From the NCBI RefSeq assembly GCF_003459245.1, contig NZ_QRVG01000028.1, positions 217 to 24,979 on the forward strand: a stretch of 24,763 bases of DNA, in the 5' to 3' direction. The first letter of the stretch is position 1; every line of letters starts with the position of its first letter. The translations under genes and the position numbers were made by a program. Below the pieces are notes generated by a model. That model did no database searches. It saw only the letters and a program-made list of their open reading frames with translations, and had not been told where the DNA came from. The DNA is from Collinsella sp. AF23-2 (GTDB lineage Bacteria; Actinomycetota; Coriobacteriia; Coriobacteriales; Coriobacteriaceae). Shown in pieces: positions 6,943 through 14,692 of this stretch.

Positions 6943-7008
6943 GTCTAAAATAACCCGATGTGCCAAACTGCTCTTGTATGTATAAAGACGGCATAAAGTT
7001 TTTTGTCC

Positions 7009-7030
7009 TAGACAGATAACCGGATGTCTA
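7009..7030 (+). promoter_or_regulatory. Leader hairpin abutting the kup ribosome binding site
   Basis: TAGACA (7009-7014) pairs with TGTCTA (7025-7030), and the Shine-Dalgarno AAGGGAG begins at 7030. An extended -10 (TGTATAAAG near 6977-6985) may be the promoter, giving a leader of only about 55 nt. The hairpin could tune ribosome access. It does not match the conserved core of the c-di-AMP (ydaO) riboswitch that often precedes K+ transporters. Confidence 0.35.
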
Positions 7031-7041
7031 AGGGAGTCCTC

Positions 7042-9270
7042 GTGGCACACAACAAACTGGAGGCAAACCTCCAAGACCAGCGCGGGCAAGGCGGGCACGG
7101 AGCCATCCCCCTCTCCGCTGGCATGCTGCTCGTAACGCTCGGCGTCGTCTATGGCGACATCGGCACGAGCCCCATGTACACCATGAAATCAATCGTCGCC
7201 AACAACGGCGGCATCGGTACCGTCAGCGAGGACATGATCCTGGGCGCGCTTTCGCTCGTCATCTGGACCATGACGCTCGTGACCACGGTCAAGTACGTGG
7301 TAATCGCCATGAAGGCCGACAACCACAACGAAGGCGGCATCTTCGCCCTGTTCAGCCTCGTACGCAAGGTGGCACCATGGCTGATTCTGCCCGCCATGAT
7401 CGGCGGTGCGGCACTGCTTGCCGACGGCATCCTCACCCCCGCCGTCACGGTCACCACAGCCATCGAGGGTCTGCGCACCATCGAATGGGGCCATGCGCTG
7501 CTGGGCGACGGGCAGACCAACGTCATCATCATCACCATCATCATTATCTGCGGCCTATTTGCCATGCAGCGCGCCGGCACCTCGTCAATCGGCAAGCTGT
7601 TCGGCCCGCTCATGACGCTGTGGTTCCTGTTCCTGGCAGGCGCCGGTCTGTTCAACATGCTCGGCAACCTGTCCATCTTGCGCGCGCTCAACCCCATCCG
7701 CGGCATTATGTTCCTGTTCTCGCCCATCAACCATTCGGGCATTATGGTGCTCGGCTTTGTCTTCCTGTCGACAACCGGTGCCGAGGCACTCTACTCGGAC
7801 ATGGGCCACGTGGGCAAGGCAAACATCTATGCATCCTGGCCATTTGTTAAGGCGGCCCTTATCCTCAACTATCTGGGTCAGGGAGCTTGGCTACTCGCCA
7901 ATAACTCCAACCCCCAGATGCTCGCGATGGATATCGTCAACCCGTTCTATATGATGCTCCCCGAGCCCCTGCGCCCCTTTGCCATCGTGCTTTCGGCCGT
8001 GGCGGCCATCATCGCCTCACAGGCGCTCATCACCGGCTCGTTCTCGCTGGTATCCGAGGCAACGCGCCTCAACCTTATGCCGCACCTGCGCATCCACTAC
8101 CCCAGCGACACCAAGGGCCAGCTCTATATTCCACTCGTCAATAACATCATGTGGGTCGGCTGCATCTTCATCGTGCTGCTGTTCCAAAACTCCGAGCGCA
8201 TGGAGAGTGCCTACGGCCTCGCCATTACCGTGACCATGCTTATGACCACCACGCTTTTGACGAGCTATATCGCCGGCATTCTCAAGCACAAGCTGGGCGC
8301 CTGCGTCTTCGCCCTGCTCTTCGGCGCCATTGAGCTGTGCTTTTTCGCCTCGTGCCTCACCATGTTCTTTGACGGCGGCTATGTGATGATCTTCTTGGCC
8401 GCACTGCTGTTTGGCCTTATGTATGTGTGGCGTCGCGGCACCGCCATCGAGCGCACGCAGACGATCCTGCTGCCCGTCTCCAAGTACATCGACCAGCTCA
8501 ATCGCCTGCGCAATGACGAGACCTATCCCGTGCTCGCCGACAATCTGGTATTTCTCACCAACAGCCCCGACCCGCTCACACTCGACCGCGACGTGCTCTA
8601 TTCCATCCTGGACAAGCACCCCAAGCGCGCCAAGGCATATTGGTTCATCAACGTGCACGTTACCGACGAACCCTATACGCACGAGTATTCCGTCGAGACC
8701 TTTGGCACGGACTTTTTGTTCCGCGTGCGCCTGGACCTGGGCTTTAAGGTCAACCAGCGCGTCAACGCCTATCTGCGTCAGATCGTCGGCGACCTGATGG
8801 CATCGGGCGAGCTGCCGCCGCAACATCACACCTACTCCATCTACGAGACGCGCGGCAACGTAGGTGACTTCCGCTTTTGCATGCTGCGCAAGATGCTTGC
8901 CCCCGAAACGGACATCAACCGCAATGACCACCGCGTGATGGCCATCAAGTACGCCGTCCGCCGCGCCTGCGGAAGCCCGGCACGCTGGTACGGTCTCGAG
9001 AACGCGGCCATCATCATTGAGTACGTACCGCTCTTTGCTCGCATGCGCCCGGCCGTCAAACTTGTGCGCACCCAGGTGCCGCTCGAGGTTCAGATCGAAG
9101 AGGCCGAGGAAATGGAGGTCGACATCTTCTCGGACGACTTGGTCAACGGCAACGAGGCCGGCAAGAGCATGAACGTCGATCCCACCGAGCTGCTCGAGAG
9201 CGTCGCCGATACGCCCGAACAGCAACTCGACGGACTCGAGAGCAACCAGTTCAACGACGCCAACTTCTAA
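7042..9270 (+). CDS. kup: Kup family potassium uptake protein
   Basis: 742 aa. The N-terminal half (to about residue 440) has about 12 membrane segments and opens with the Kup hallmark LGVVYGDIGTSPMYT, followed by the conserved NHNEGGIFAL and GGAALLADGILTPAVTV. The C-terminal 300 residues are hydrophilic and end in an acidic tail. The protein is about 120 residues longer than E. coli Kup (622 aa), mostly in that tail. Kup proteins bring K+ in with protons at low external K+. The start was moved from the ATG at 7024 to GTG 7042 because AAGGGAG lies 5 nt before the GTG while the ATG has no ribosome site. It is a single gene followed by a strong terminator. Confidence 0.95.
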   Translation: MAHNKLEANLQDQRGQGGHGAIPLSAGMLLVTLGVVYGDIGTSPMYTMKSIVANNGGIGTVSEDMILGALSLVIWTMTLVTTVKYVVIAMKADNHNEGGIFALFSLVRKVAPWLILPAMIGGAALLADGILTPAVTVTTAIEGLRTIEWGHALLGDGQTNVIIITIIIICGLFAMQRAGTSSIGKLFGPLMTLWFLFLAGAGLFNMLGNLSILRALNPIRGIMFLFSPINHSGIMVLGFVFLSTTGAEALYSDMGHVGKANIYASWPFVKAALILNYLGQGAWLLANNSNPQMLAMDIVNPFYMMLPEPLRPFAIVLSAVAAIIASQALITGSFSLVSEATRLNLMPHLRIHYPSDTKGQLYIPLVNNIMWVGCIFIVLLFQNSERMESAYGLAITVTMLMTTTLLTSYIAGILKHKLGACVFALLFGAIELCFFASCLTMFFDGGYVMIFLAALLFGLMYVWRRGTAIERTQTILLPVSKYIDQLNRLRNDETYPVLADNLVFLTNSPDPLTLDRDVLYSILDKHPKRAKAYWFINVHVTDEPYTHEYSVETFGTDFLFRVRLDLGFKVNQRVNAYLRQIVGDLMASGELPPQHHTYSIYETRGNVGDFRFCMLRKMLAPETDINRNDHRVMAIKYAVRRACGSPARWYGLENAAIIIEYVPLFARMRPAVKLVRTQVPLEVQIEEAEEMEVDIFSDDLVNGNEAGKSMNVDPTELLESVADTPEQQLDGLESNQFNDANF

Positions 9271-9292
9271 CACGCCACCAGCCATTGGCGAC

Positions 9293-9330
9293 AACGGCCT
9301 CGCATCTCATAAGAGGTGCGAGGCCGTTTT
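9293..9330 (+). terminator. Rho-independent terminator after kup
   Basis: A 15-bp stem with one G-T wobble (9293-9307 with 9314-9328), a 6-nt loop and a short T-run. It begins 23 nt past the kup stop. The bile salt hydrolase gene ends convergently at 9352. Confidence 0.9.
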
Positions 9331-9351
9331 ATGTCGCAACGAACCAGTGAG

Positions 9352-10317
9352 CTACGAACGGCGCGGCTCGGGAACCACGAGCCTATCGGGGCTCGCGCCC
9401 TCGGCATCCATCAGGCTCACGTAGCGAATCGACGGATCCCCATACATCGCGTAGTAATAATTGCCCGTGCGCGCGCTAAAGCATCCGGTGTAGATAGTCT
9501 TCTCGAACTTGCCATCGCCCATCCTGGACGCTCCCTCGATCATCACCACGCCCTCGAGTGAACGGAACATGCGGACGACGTTTTCGGTCTCGCTCTCCTT
9601 TTGCGGGTAATTGGCATTGAGGTACGCCGCCTTTACAAAACGGCTCGGCGAATAGCAGTCACCCGGAATACCGCGCATGCCGGCACCCGCGCCATAGGGC
9701 TTGAGCTCGGCGCCACGCCATGTCGCCGTCTGCGGAAAATCGCTTGTGGCCGTGATATAGGTGCGCAGGTTTTCCATGTGCCACGGGAAGGTAGGCTGAT
9801 TGGCAAGGGTGTCGACCGGATCGTCGTATACATGCAGGCCGTCAGCCATCATCTCGACCACGATGCTACGCTTGCTGTCGCCGATAATCCAATGAAGCAG
9901 CGACACGCCCAGCCCCTCTCCGGCAGATTTGGCGACAATCACCGTGTCGCACAGCGCGGCCTCGACCTCGTCGACCGTCGAAAACGTCGCTGCCACCCAC
10001 AGGGGAAACTCATAGGCTGCGATATTGGTCTTGCCGTCGACAGGGTCCTCGGCATACTCGGCATAACCCGGGAAATTGAGACCCGCCACGGCGAGGCCCG
10101 CATCGTTGCCGCAGTCGAAGAACATAGGGTAGTTCTTGTAATCGATGCACATGCCGATTACCGCGTGTGCCGCCGACGCATCGTCGATAAACGAATACGG
10201 GATGTGGAACCCGCGCGGCATCACGCGAACCTGTTGTCCGTAGTCAAAGCTCCAGTCGAGGTTGCGGCCTAGATACATGTGGCCAGAATTATCGGTAAAT
10301 CGAATGCTCGTGCACAT
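9352..10317 (-). CDS. bsh: Bile salt hydrolase (choloylglycine hydrolase)
   Basis: 321 aa, Ntn-hydrolase fold. After Met removal Cys2 becomes the N-terminal nucleophile. Known active-site residues of Clostridium perfringens CBAH line up here: Cys2, Arg18, Asp21, Asn81 (in GLNFPGY), Asn173 (in LANQPTFPW) and Arg226 (in SPSRF). The enzyme cuts the amide bond of glycine- or taurine-conjugated bile salts and usually acts in the cytoplasm, as no signal peptide is seen. The closely related penicillin V acylases share the fold, but the GLNFPGY and PTFPW context favours bile salts. The start ATG at 10317 is fixed by the need for Met-Cys and by AGGAGG 4 nt upstream. The gene appears to be its own unit, separated from the upstream deformylase-like gene by a hairpin. 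Confidence 0.93.
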   Translation of the reverse strand: MCTSIRFTDNSGHMYLGRNLDWSFDYGQQVRVMPRGFHIPYSFIDDASAAHAVIGMCIDYKNYPMFFDCGNDAGLAVAGLNFPGYAEYAEDPVDGKTNIAAYEFPLWVAATFSTVDEVEAALCDTVIVAKSAGEGLGVSLLHWIIGDSKRSIVVEMMADGLHVYDDPVDTLANQPTFPWHMENLRTYITATSDFPQTATWRGAELKPYGAGAGMRGIPGDCYSPSRFVKAAYLNANYPQKESETENVVRMFRSLEGVVMIEGASRMGDGKFEKTIYTGCFSARTGNYYYAMYGDPSIRYVSLMDAEGASPDRLVVPEPRRS

Positions 10318-10380
10318 AGCGCCTCCTAGCTTTACGTTCCTGCTAAGGTTATTGTCACCAAACAAAAAGGCGCTAAACAC

Positions 10381-10414
10381 AAAAGCCCGGACATGACAAC
10401 AATGTCATACCCGG
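10381..10414 (-). terminator. Terminator-like hairpin after the deformylase-like gene
   Basis: CCGG-AC-ATGACA (10387-10398) pairs with TGTCAT-AC-CCGG (10403-10414) across a 2x2 internal loop and an ACAA loop. On the minus strand it is followed by CTTTTG. It lies between the deformylase-like gene and bsh. Confidence 0.65.
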
Positions 10415-10448
10415 ACCAAAAGAGACGAAGTGCGGTGCTTTGGTCCCC

Positions 10449-10868
10449 TTAGACCAACTTTCCAAGACAGTGGTCGATCATATGCTGGACCATCTGCGCC
10501 TCGAAGCCCACAAAGTCCTGCTTGCGCTCGCGCATCTTGCCATCGACGATCTGGTCAAAGGCAACCTTGCACTTGATATAGCGCGTGGACTTGGTGACCT
10601 CCTCGTGCGTCAGGCAGCTCTCCTCCATCTTGCTGGCGCCCAGGCCAAACACCAGACGGGGGTTGTAGAGCACGTGGGGCTCGCCGGCGTCGTCCAGGTA
10701 GACGCAGACCTTCTTGGTAACGCCAATCTGGTTAGCGGCAAGGCAGCCGGCATCGTCGAGCGACTTGATGGTATCGATCAGGTCCTGAGCAACCGACTCG
10801 TCCTCGACGGTCGCAACCTCGCAACGCTGGGACAGGATAGCCTCGTCGTGGCAAAGCTCTTTAATCAT
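10449..10868 (-). CDS. Peptide deformylase-like protein lacking the catalytic Glu
   Basis: 139 aa, colinear with the deformylase homologue at 2719-3129: both start MIK, have GxLAAN.IG at about 41-48 and end in an HxIDHxxG motif. Motif 1 here is canonical (GCLAANQIG). Motif 2 is ESCLT rather than EGCLS but keeps the metal Cys. Motif 3 is QHMIDH: both metal His remain while the Glu, which acts as general base in deformylases (Glu133 in E. coli Def), is Met. Metal binding may persist, but classic deformylation should be lost or strongly reduced. The gene is intact, with good codon use and a GGAGG 5 nt before ATG 10868, so it is not a decaying pseudogene. An ATG 12 nt upstream lies within the ribosome site itself. 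Its role is unknown. Confidence 0.85.
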   Translation of the reverse strand: MIKELCHDEAILSQRCEVATVEDESVAQDLIDTIKSLDDAGCLAANQIGVTKKVCVYLDDAGEPHVLYNPRLVFGLGASKMEESCLTHEEVTKSTRYIKCKVAFDQIVDGKMRERKQDFVGFEAQMVQHMIDHCLGKLV

Positions 10869-11061
10869 ACGTTCCTCCATAGGGGTCGTTGTAACCGCTT
10901 AAGTATACGGTACCCACACATTTTCATGCGATAAATACCGTCCGTCTGTTACAAAGCGCCGAACATCAACATGCGAGGAACAGCAAGGTTGTAAAGACGA
11001 TATAGTAAGTGAGTTCGTGTCAATCGGCCTAAACTCGGGGCCGAACAAGGAAAGGGTATGC

Positions 11062-12372
11062 ATGGACGAACTGTTTCACGTCAGCGAGCGCAAGTCCACA
11101 ATCGGGACCGAACTTCGCGCTGGACTGACAACATTCCTGGCGATGGCCTACATCATCGCCGTCAACCCCGCGGTGCTCTCGGGCGCCGGCATCGATGCGG
11201 GAGCGCTCGCCTGCGCCACCTGTCTGGGCGCTGGCATCATGACCATCTGCATGGGCATCTTCGCTAACCGCCCGCTCGCCTGCGCGTCGGGCTTAGGCGT
11301 CAACGCGATGATCGCTGGAATCACCACCACCGTCTGCGGCGGTGACTGGCACGTGGCCATGAGCGTCATCTTCCTTGAGGGCGTCGTCATCTTGCTGCTC
11401 GTGCTTTGTGGCCTGCGCGAGGCCATCATGGACGCCATCCCGGTTGTCCTGCGTCACGCCATCTCGGTGGGTCTGGGCCTGTTCATCGCCATGATTGGCC
11501 TGTGCGATGCCGGCATTATCACCGCTGGCGCCGGTACACTCGTCGGTCTGGGCGACATCACCTCCCCCACCTTCATCGTCGGCATTATCTCCATCCTGGT
11601 GACGGTCGCCCTCGCCTGCCGCAACGTCCCCGGCTCGTTGCTCATCGGCATCGTCGTCGCCGTCATCGCCGGTATCCCCCTAGGTGTGACCCATGCTCCG
11701 ACTGGTATCATCGCCCCGCTCGACTTCTCGAGCATCGGTGGCCCCATCGCCGACGCCGGCGGCGTGCCCGCCATCGTCAAGGTCCTTACCGACCCCGCGC
11801 TCCTCGTCATCTCGTTCTCGCTGCTCATGAGTGACTTCTTCGACACCATGGGCACCGCGATGGCCGTGGCCAAGCAGGGCGAGTTCCTCACCGACGACGG
11901 CAACGTCGAGAATATCAAGGAGATCCTGATCGTCGACTCCGCCGCCGCTGCTGTGGGCGGTTTCATGGGCGTCTCCTCCATCACCACCTTCGTCGAGTCC
12001 ACTTCCGGCGCCGCCGACGGTGGCCGCACGGGCCTCACCTCCGTCACCACCGGCGTGCTGTTCATTCTCGCCGCGTTCTTCTCCCCCATCGTCACCATCG
12101 TTTCCAGCGCCGCCACCTGCGGTGCTCTGGTCTACGTTGGCTACCTCATGATGAGCGAGGCCTCCGAGATCGACTGGTCCGACGTGTCGCAGGGTTTCCC
12201 GGCGTTCATGATTGTCGCCGGCGTGCCCTTCACCTACTCCATCTCTGCCGGCATTGGCCTGGGCTTTATCGCCTACGTGATCGTCGCGCTCTTTAAGGGC
12301 GAGGCCTCCAAGATCAAGCCGCTCATGTGGATTGCAGCCCTTGCCTTCCTCGTCTACTTCTTCGTGGCGTAA
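11062..12372 (+). CDS. NCS2 family purine permease, AzgA/PbuG type
   Basis: 436 aa with about 12-14 hydrophobic segments. The N-terminal region RAGLTTFLAMAYIIAVNP and the central SDFFDTMGTAMAVAKQ segment are the hallmarks of the AzgA branch (adenine, guanine, hypoxanthine/H+ symport). ASGLGVNAMIAG and the GVSSITTFVESTSGAADGGRTGLTSV region, which carries the Glu and conserved gate residues, are also typical. It should import purine bases for salvage. The start was set at ATG 11062, preceded by AAGGAAAGGG. The upstream GTG at 11017 lacks a ribosome site. No purine riboswitch core was seen in the leader. A 6-bp dyad (ACGGTA 10907-10912 / TACCGT 10936-10941) lies in the divergent gap. Confidence 0.93.
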   Translation: MDELFHVSERKSTIGTELRAGLTTFLAMAYIIAVNPAVLSGAGIDAGALACATCLGAGIMTICMGIFANRPLACASGLGVNAMIAGITTTVCGGDWHVAMSVIFLEGVVILLLVLCGLREAIMDAIPVVLRHAISVGLGLFIAMIGLCDAGIITAGAGTLVGLGDITSPTFIVGIISILVTVALACRNVPGSLLIGIVVAVIAGIPLGVTHAPTGIIAPLDFSSIGGPIADAGGVPAIVKVLTDPALLVISFSLLMSDFFDTMGTAMAVAKQGEFLTDDGNVENIKEILIVDSAAAAVGGFMGVSSITTFVESTSGAADGGRTGLTSVTTGVLFILAAFFSPIVTIVSSAATCGALVYVGYLMMSEASEIDWSDVSQGFPAFMIVAGVPFTYSISAGIGLGFIAYVIVALFKGEASKIKPLMWIAALAFLVYFFVA

Positions 12373-12401
12373 CAGCATAGCCTGCTAAAGCAAAACAACA
12401 A

Positions 12402-12440
12402 GGCGCGGAGTCGCATCGAACGGCTCCGCGCCTTTCTTTT
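12402..12440 (+). terminator. Rho-independent terminator after the purine permease gene
   Basis: GC-rich stem 12402-12413 with 12421-12432 (one G-T wobble), 7-nt loop, then TTTCTTTT. Confidence 0.95.
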
Positions 12441-12509
12441 AGCGTCTGCCCCCGTGCCAGCGTGCGACAATTGAGGCTGTCAATATCACAACACCGAGAG
12501 AAGCCTGCC

Positions 12510-13175
12510 TTGGAAGCGCATCATAAGCAGATAACCGTTTATTCAGAGTGTGTGGAAGGCGCGCCCGTCATCTACCTCCCCGTGGTTATGGGCGACGGTA
12601 GTGAAGTCTACGAGCGCTGCCAAGAGCTCGACTGCCCGCCATTCACCCTTGTCGCCATTGGAGGGCTCGATTGGAATCGCGAGCTGAGCCCCTGGGAATG
12701 TGAGGGAACTATACGAGATGCCAAGCCCTTTGGTGGACAGGCTGCTGGTTTTCTTGACGAGTTGTTGAAGCAGATAATCCCCCAGGCCGAATCATCGCTC
12801 CCGCAACCGCCCGCCTGGCGCGGCGTTGCCGGCTACTCGTTGGCGGGTCTTTTTGCACTGTGGGCACTTTGGCAAACAGATGTCTTTGAGCGCGCAGCGA
12901 GTGCATCGGGGTCGCTGTGGTTCCCCGGCTTTATCGACTACGCGCGCGAGCGCACGATGACAGCTACGCCCGACGCCGCCTATCTGTCGCTCGGTAAAAA
13001 GGAAACCAAGACGCCCAACCGCATGATGCGGCACGTACTCGACGATACGTGCGCGATGGAAGAGCTGTTTATCGAGCGTGACATTCCAACAACGCTGGAG
13101 CTCAACCCCGGCAACCACTTTGCCCAAACTGACCTGCGCATGGCGCGCGGCATCCACTGGATACTGACGCATTAA
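12510..13175 (+). CDS. Alpha/beta hydrolase, esterase D/IroE-like
   Basis: About 221 aa. It carries the nucleophile elbow GYSLAG (Ser about 110) and a C-terminal His in PGNHF (about 203). The acid is probably a Glu near 165 in LGKKETK. ASGSLWFPGF after the elbow is typical of the putative-esterase family (PF00756: EstD, Fes, IroE). No signal peptide, so a cytoplasmic esterase of unknown substrate. The start is unsure. The frame opens at GTG 12462, but that codon has no ribosome site and lies just 22 nt after a terminator. TTG 12510 has a weak GAGAGAAG 6 nt upstream and leaves room for a promoter, so it is preferred. Probably a single gene, closed by the bidirectional terminator. Confidence 0.8.
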   Translation: MEAHHKQITVYSECVEGAPVIYLPVVMGDGSEVYERCQELDCPPFTLVAIGGLDWNRELSPWECEGTIRDAKPFGGQAAGFLDELLKQIIPQAESSLPQPPAWRGVAGYSLAGLFALWALWQTDVFERAASASGSLWFPGFIDYARERTMTATPDAAYLSLGKKETKTPNRMMRHVLDDTCAMEELFIERDIPTTLELNPGNHFAQTDLRMARGIHWILTH

Positions 13176-13215
13176 AAATGGCGTCCACGCGTACATACGC
13201 ATGGACGCCATTTTT
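13174..13215. terminator. Bidirectional rho-independent terminator between the esterase and uracil permease genes
   Basis: A perfect 14-bp stem (13174-13187 with 13202-13215) with A5 on the left and T5 on the right, plus an inner 4-bp GCGT/ACGC stem. It serves both convergent genes, and its left edge overlaps the esterase stop codon. Confidence 0.95.
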
Positions 13216-13235
13216 AATTTGGCTGAACGCAGCTA

Positions 13236-14570
13236 CTATTCAGCAGTCTCCTCAAGCTCGGAAGTATCAAACTCAAAGTCATTACCGGGCAGGATGGCGT
13301 TGAGCACAATGCCCACCAGCGAGCCCACGGCAAGGCCCGAAAGCGAAATCGTCACGCCGCCCAGCTCCAGCACGATGGCACCGGCGGTACTGTAGGCAAT
13401 GCCGAGCGAAAGCACGAGCACCAGAGCCGCAACCAGCACATTGCGGTTGTTCTGGAAATCGACCTGGTTTTCGATAAGGTTGCGAACGCCAACGGCGCTG
13501 ATCATGCCGTAGAGCACGAGCGACACACCGCCGATAACGCACGCCGGCATGGCTGCGATGACCGCAGCGAACTTGGGGCAGAACGAGAGGACAATGGCAC
13601 AGCTCGCGGCAATGCGAATCACGCGTGGGTCGAACACGCGCGTAAGCGCAAGCACGCCGGTGTTCTCGCCATACGTCGTATTGGCGGGGGCGCCAAAGAG
13701 CGAAGCCAGAATCGTGGCAAAGCCGTCGCCGAGCAACGTGCGATGCAGACCAGGATCGGCGATGTAGTTACGCTCGCAAGTGGAGCCAATGGCGGAGATA
13801 TCGCCAATGTGCTCAATCATGGTCGCAAAGGCCAGCGGCATGATGGTGATGATAGCCGTCGTGGCAAGACCGCTATCGAACTGCGGGCCAAAGAGCGCAA
13901 ACACGGTGTTGTCCCACACGATGGGCAGACCGACCCACGGAGCGGCGGCAACGCCCGAAAAATCAACCTCGCCGAGCGTGGCGGCAACGGCATAGCTCAC
14001 CACAACGCCCAGCAGAATCGGCACGATCTTGACCATGCCGCGACCCCAAATGTTGCAGATGACGATCACTGCCACAGCGACAACGGCAACAAGCCAGTTG
14101 GTCTGGCAGTTGGCGATAGCAGAGCTTGCCAAGATCAGACCGATGGAAATGACGATGGGGCCGGTCACCACCGGCGGAAAGAAGCGCATGACACGCTTGG
14201 CGCCAAAGGCACGGAACAGCGCTGCCAGCACCGGATAGAGCAGACCGGCGCAGGCAACGCCCAGGCAGGCGTAGGGCAAAAGCTCGGTCTCGCCGTTGGG
14301 CGCGATGGCGGCATAACCTGCGATAAAGGCAAACGACGACCCCAGGAATGCCGGCACCTTACCGCGCGACAGGAAGTGGAACAGCAGCGTGCCCAAGCCG
14401 GCAAACAAAAGCGTCGCCGAAACCGAGAGACCGGTGAGCACGGGCACCAGCACGGTGGCGCCAAACATGGCAAACAGGTGCTGTAGGCCGAGCAGGAACA
14501 TGCGCGGGCGGCCGAGCGACGATGCGTCGTAGATGGCATCGGCGGCAACGGGCGTCGAAGGCTGGGACAT
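13236..14570 (-). CDS. uraA: Uracil permease (NCS2, UraA/PyrP type)
   Basis: 444 aa with about 14 hydrophobic segments. The NCS2 uracil-branch signature QHLFAMFGATVLVPVLTG opens the membrane part. The substrate glutamates are visible in MIEHIGD and TYGENTGVLALT, matching UraA Glu241 and Glu290 by motif. It imports uracil with H+ for pyrimidine salvage. The start is ATG 14570 with AAAGGA upstream. The longer reading to 14744 overlaps the neighbouring methyltransferase gene and has no permease similarity. Its 122-bp leader holds a hairpin (14597-14622) that might be regulatory. Confidence 0.94.
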   Translation of the reverse strand: MSQPSTPVAADAIYDASSLGRPRMFLLGLQHLFAMFGATVLVPVLTGLSVSATLLFAGLGTLLFHFLSRGKVPAFLGSSFAFIAGYAAIAPNGETELLPYACLGVACAGLLYPVLAALFRAFGAKRVMRFFPPVVTGPIVISIGLILASSAIANCQTNWLVAVVAVAVIVICNIWGRGMVKIVPILLGVVVSYAVAATLGEVDFSGVAAAPWVGLPIVWDNTVFALFGPQFDSGLATTAIITIMPLAFATMIEHIGDISAIGSTCERNYIADPGLHRTLLGDGFATILASLFGAPANTTYGENTGVLALTRVFDPRVIRIAASCAIVLSFCPKFAAVIAAMPACVIGGVSLVLYGMISAVGVRNLIENQVDFQNNRNVLVAALVLVLSLGIAYSTAGAIVLELGGVTISLSGLAVGSLVGIVLNAILPGNDFEFDTSELEETAE

Positions 14571-14596
14571 GTGAGTCCTTTCGAATGGAAGGGCGA

Positions 14597-14622
14597 TCGG
14601 GCATATCGGATAACCTGCCCGA
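14597..14622 (-). promoter_or_regulatory. Leader hairpin upstream of uraA
   Basis: TCGGGCA (14597-14603) pairs with TGCCCGA (14616-14622) across a 12-nt loop, and two more pairs flank an A-A mismatch. It lies between the metE-like stop and the uraA start on the minus strand. It could be a weak terminator or a uraA leader element. A clear PyrR-binding loop sequence was not recognised. Confidence 0.3.
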
Positions 14623-14692
14623 ACGATACGATCCGAACCATTGTACGCGATACGCCATGTCTCGCACGCGCCGTCACCTGCGAACGCTACTG

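Noticed and set aside
6885..7041. c-di-AMP (ydaO) riboswitch upstream of kup
   Set aside because: The leader is too short and lacks the conserved GC-rich core.
8017..9294. 425-codon minus-strand open frame within kup
   Set aside because: Antisense to well-conserved Kup sequence; composition typical of a shadow frame.
10881..11061. Purine riboswitch before the purine permease
   Set aside because: The conserved aptamer core sequences and loop pairs could not be found.
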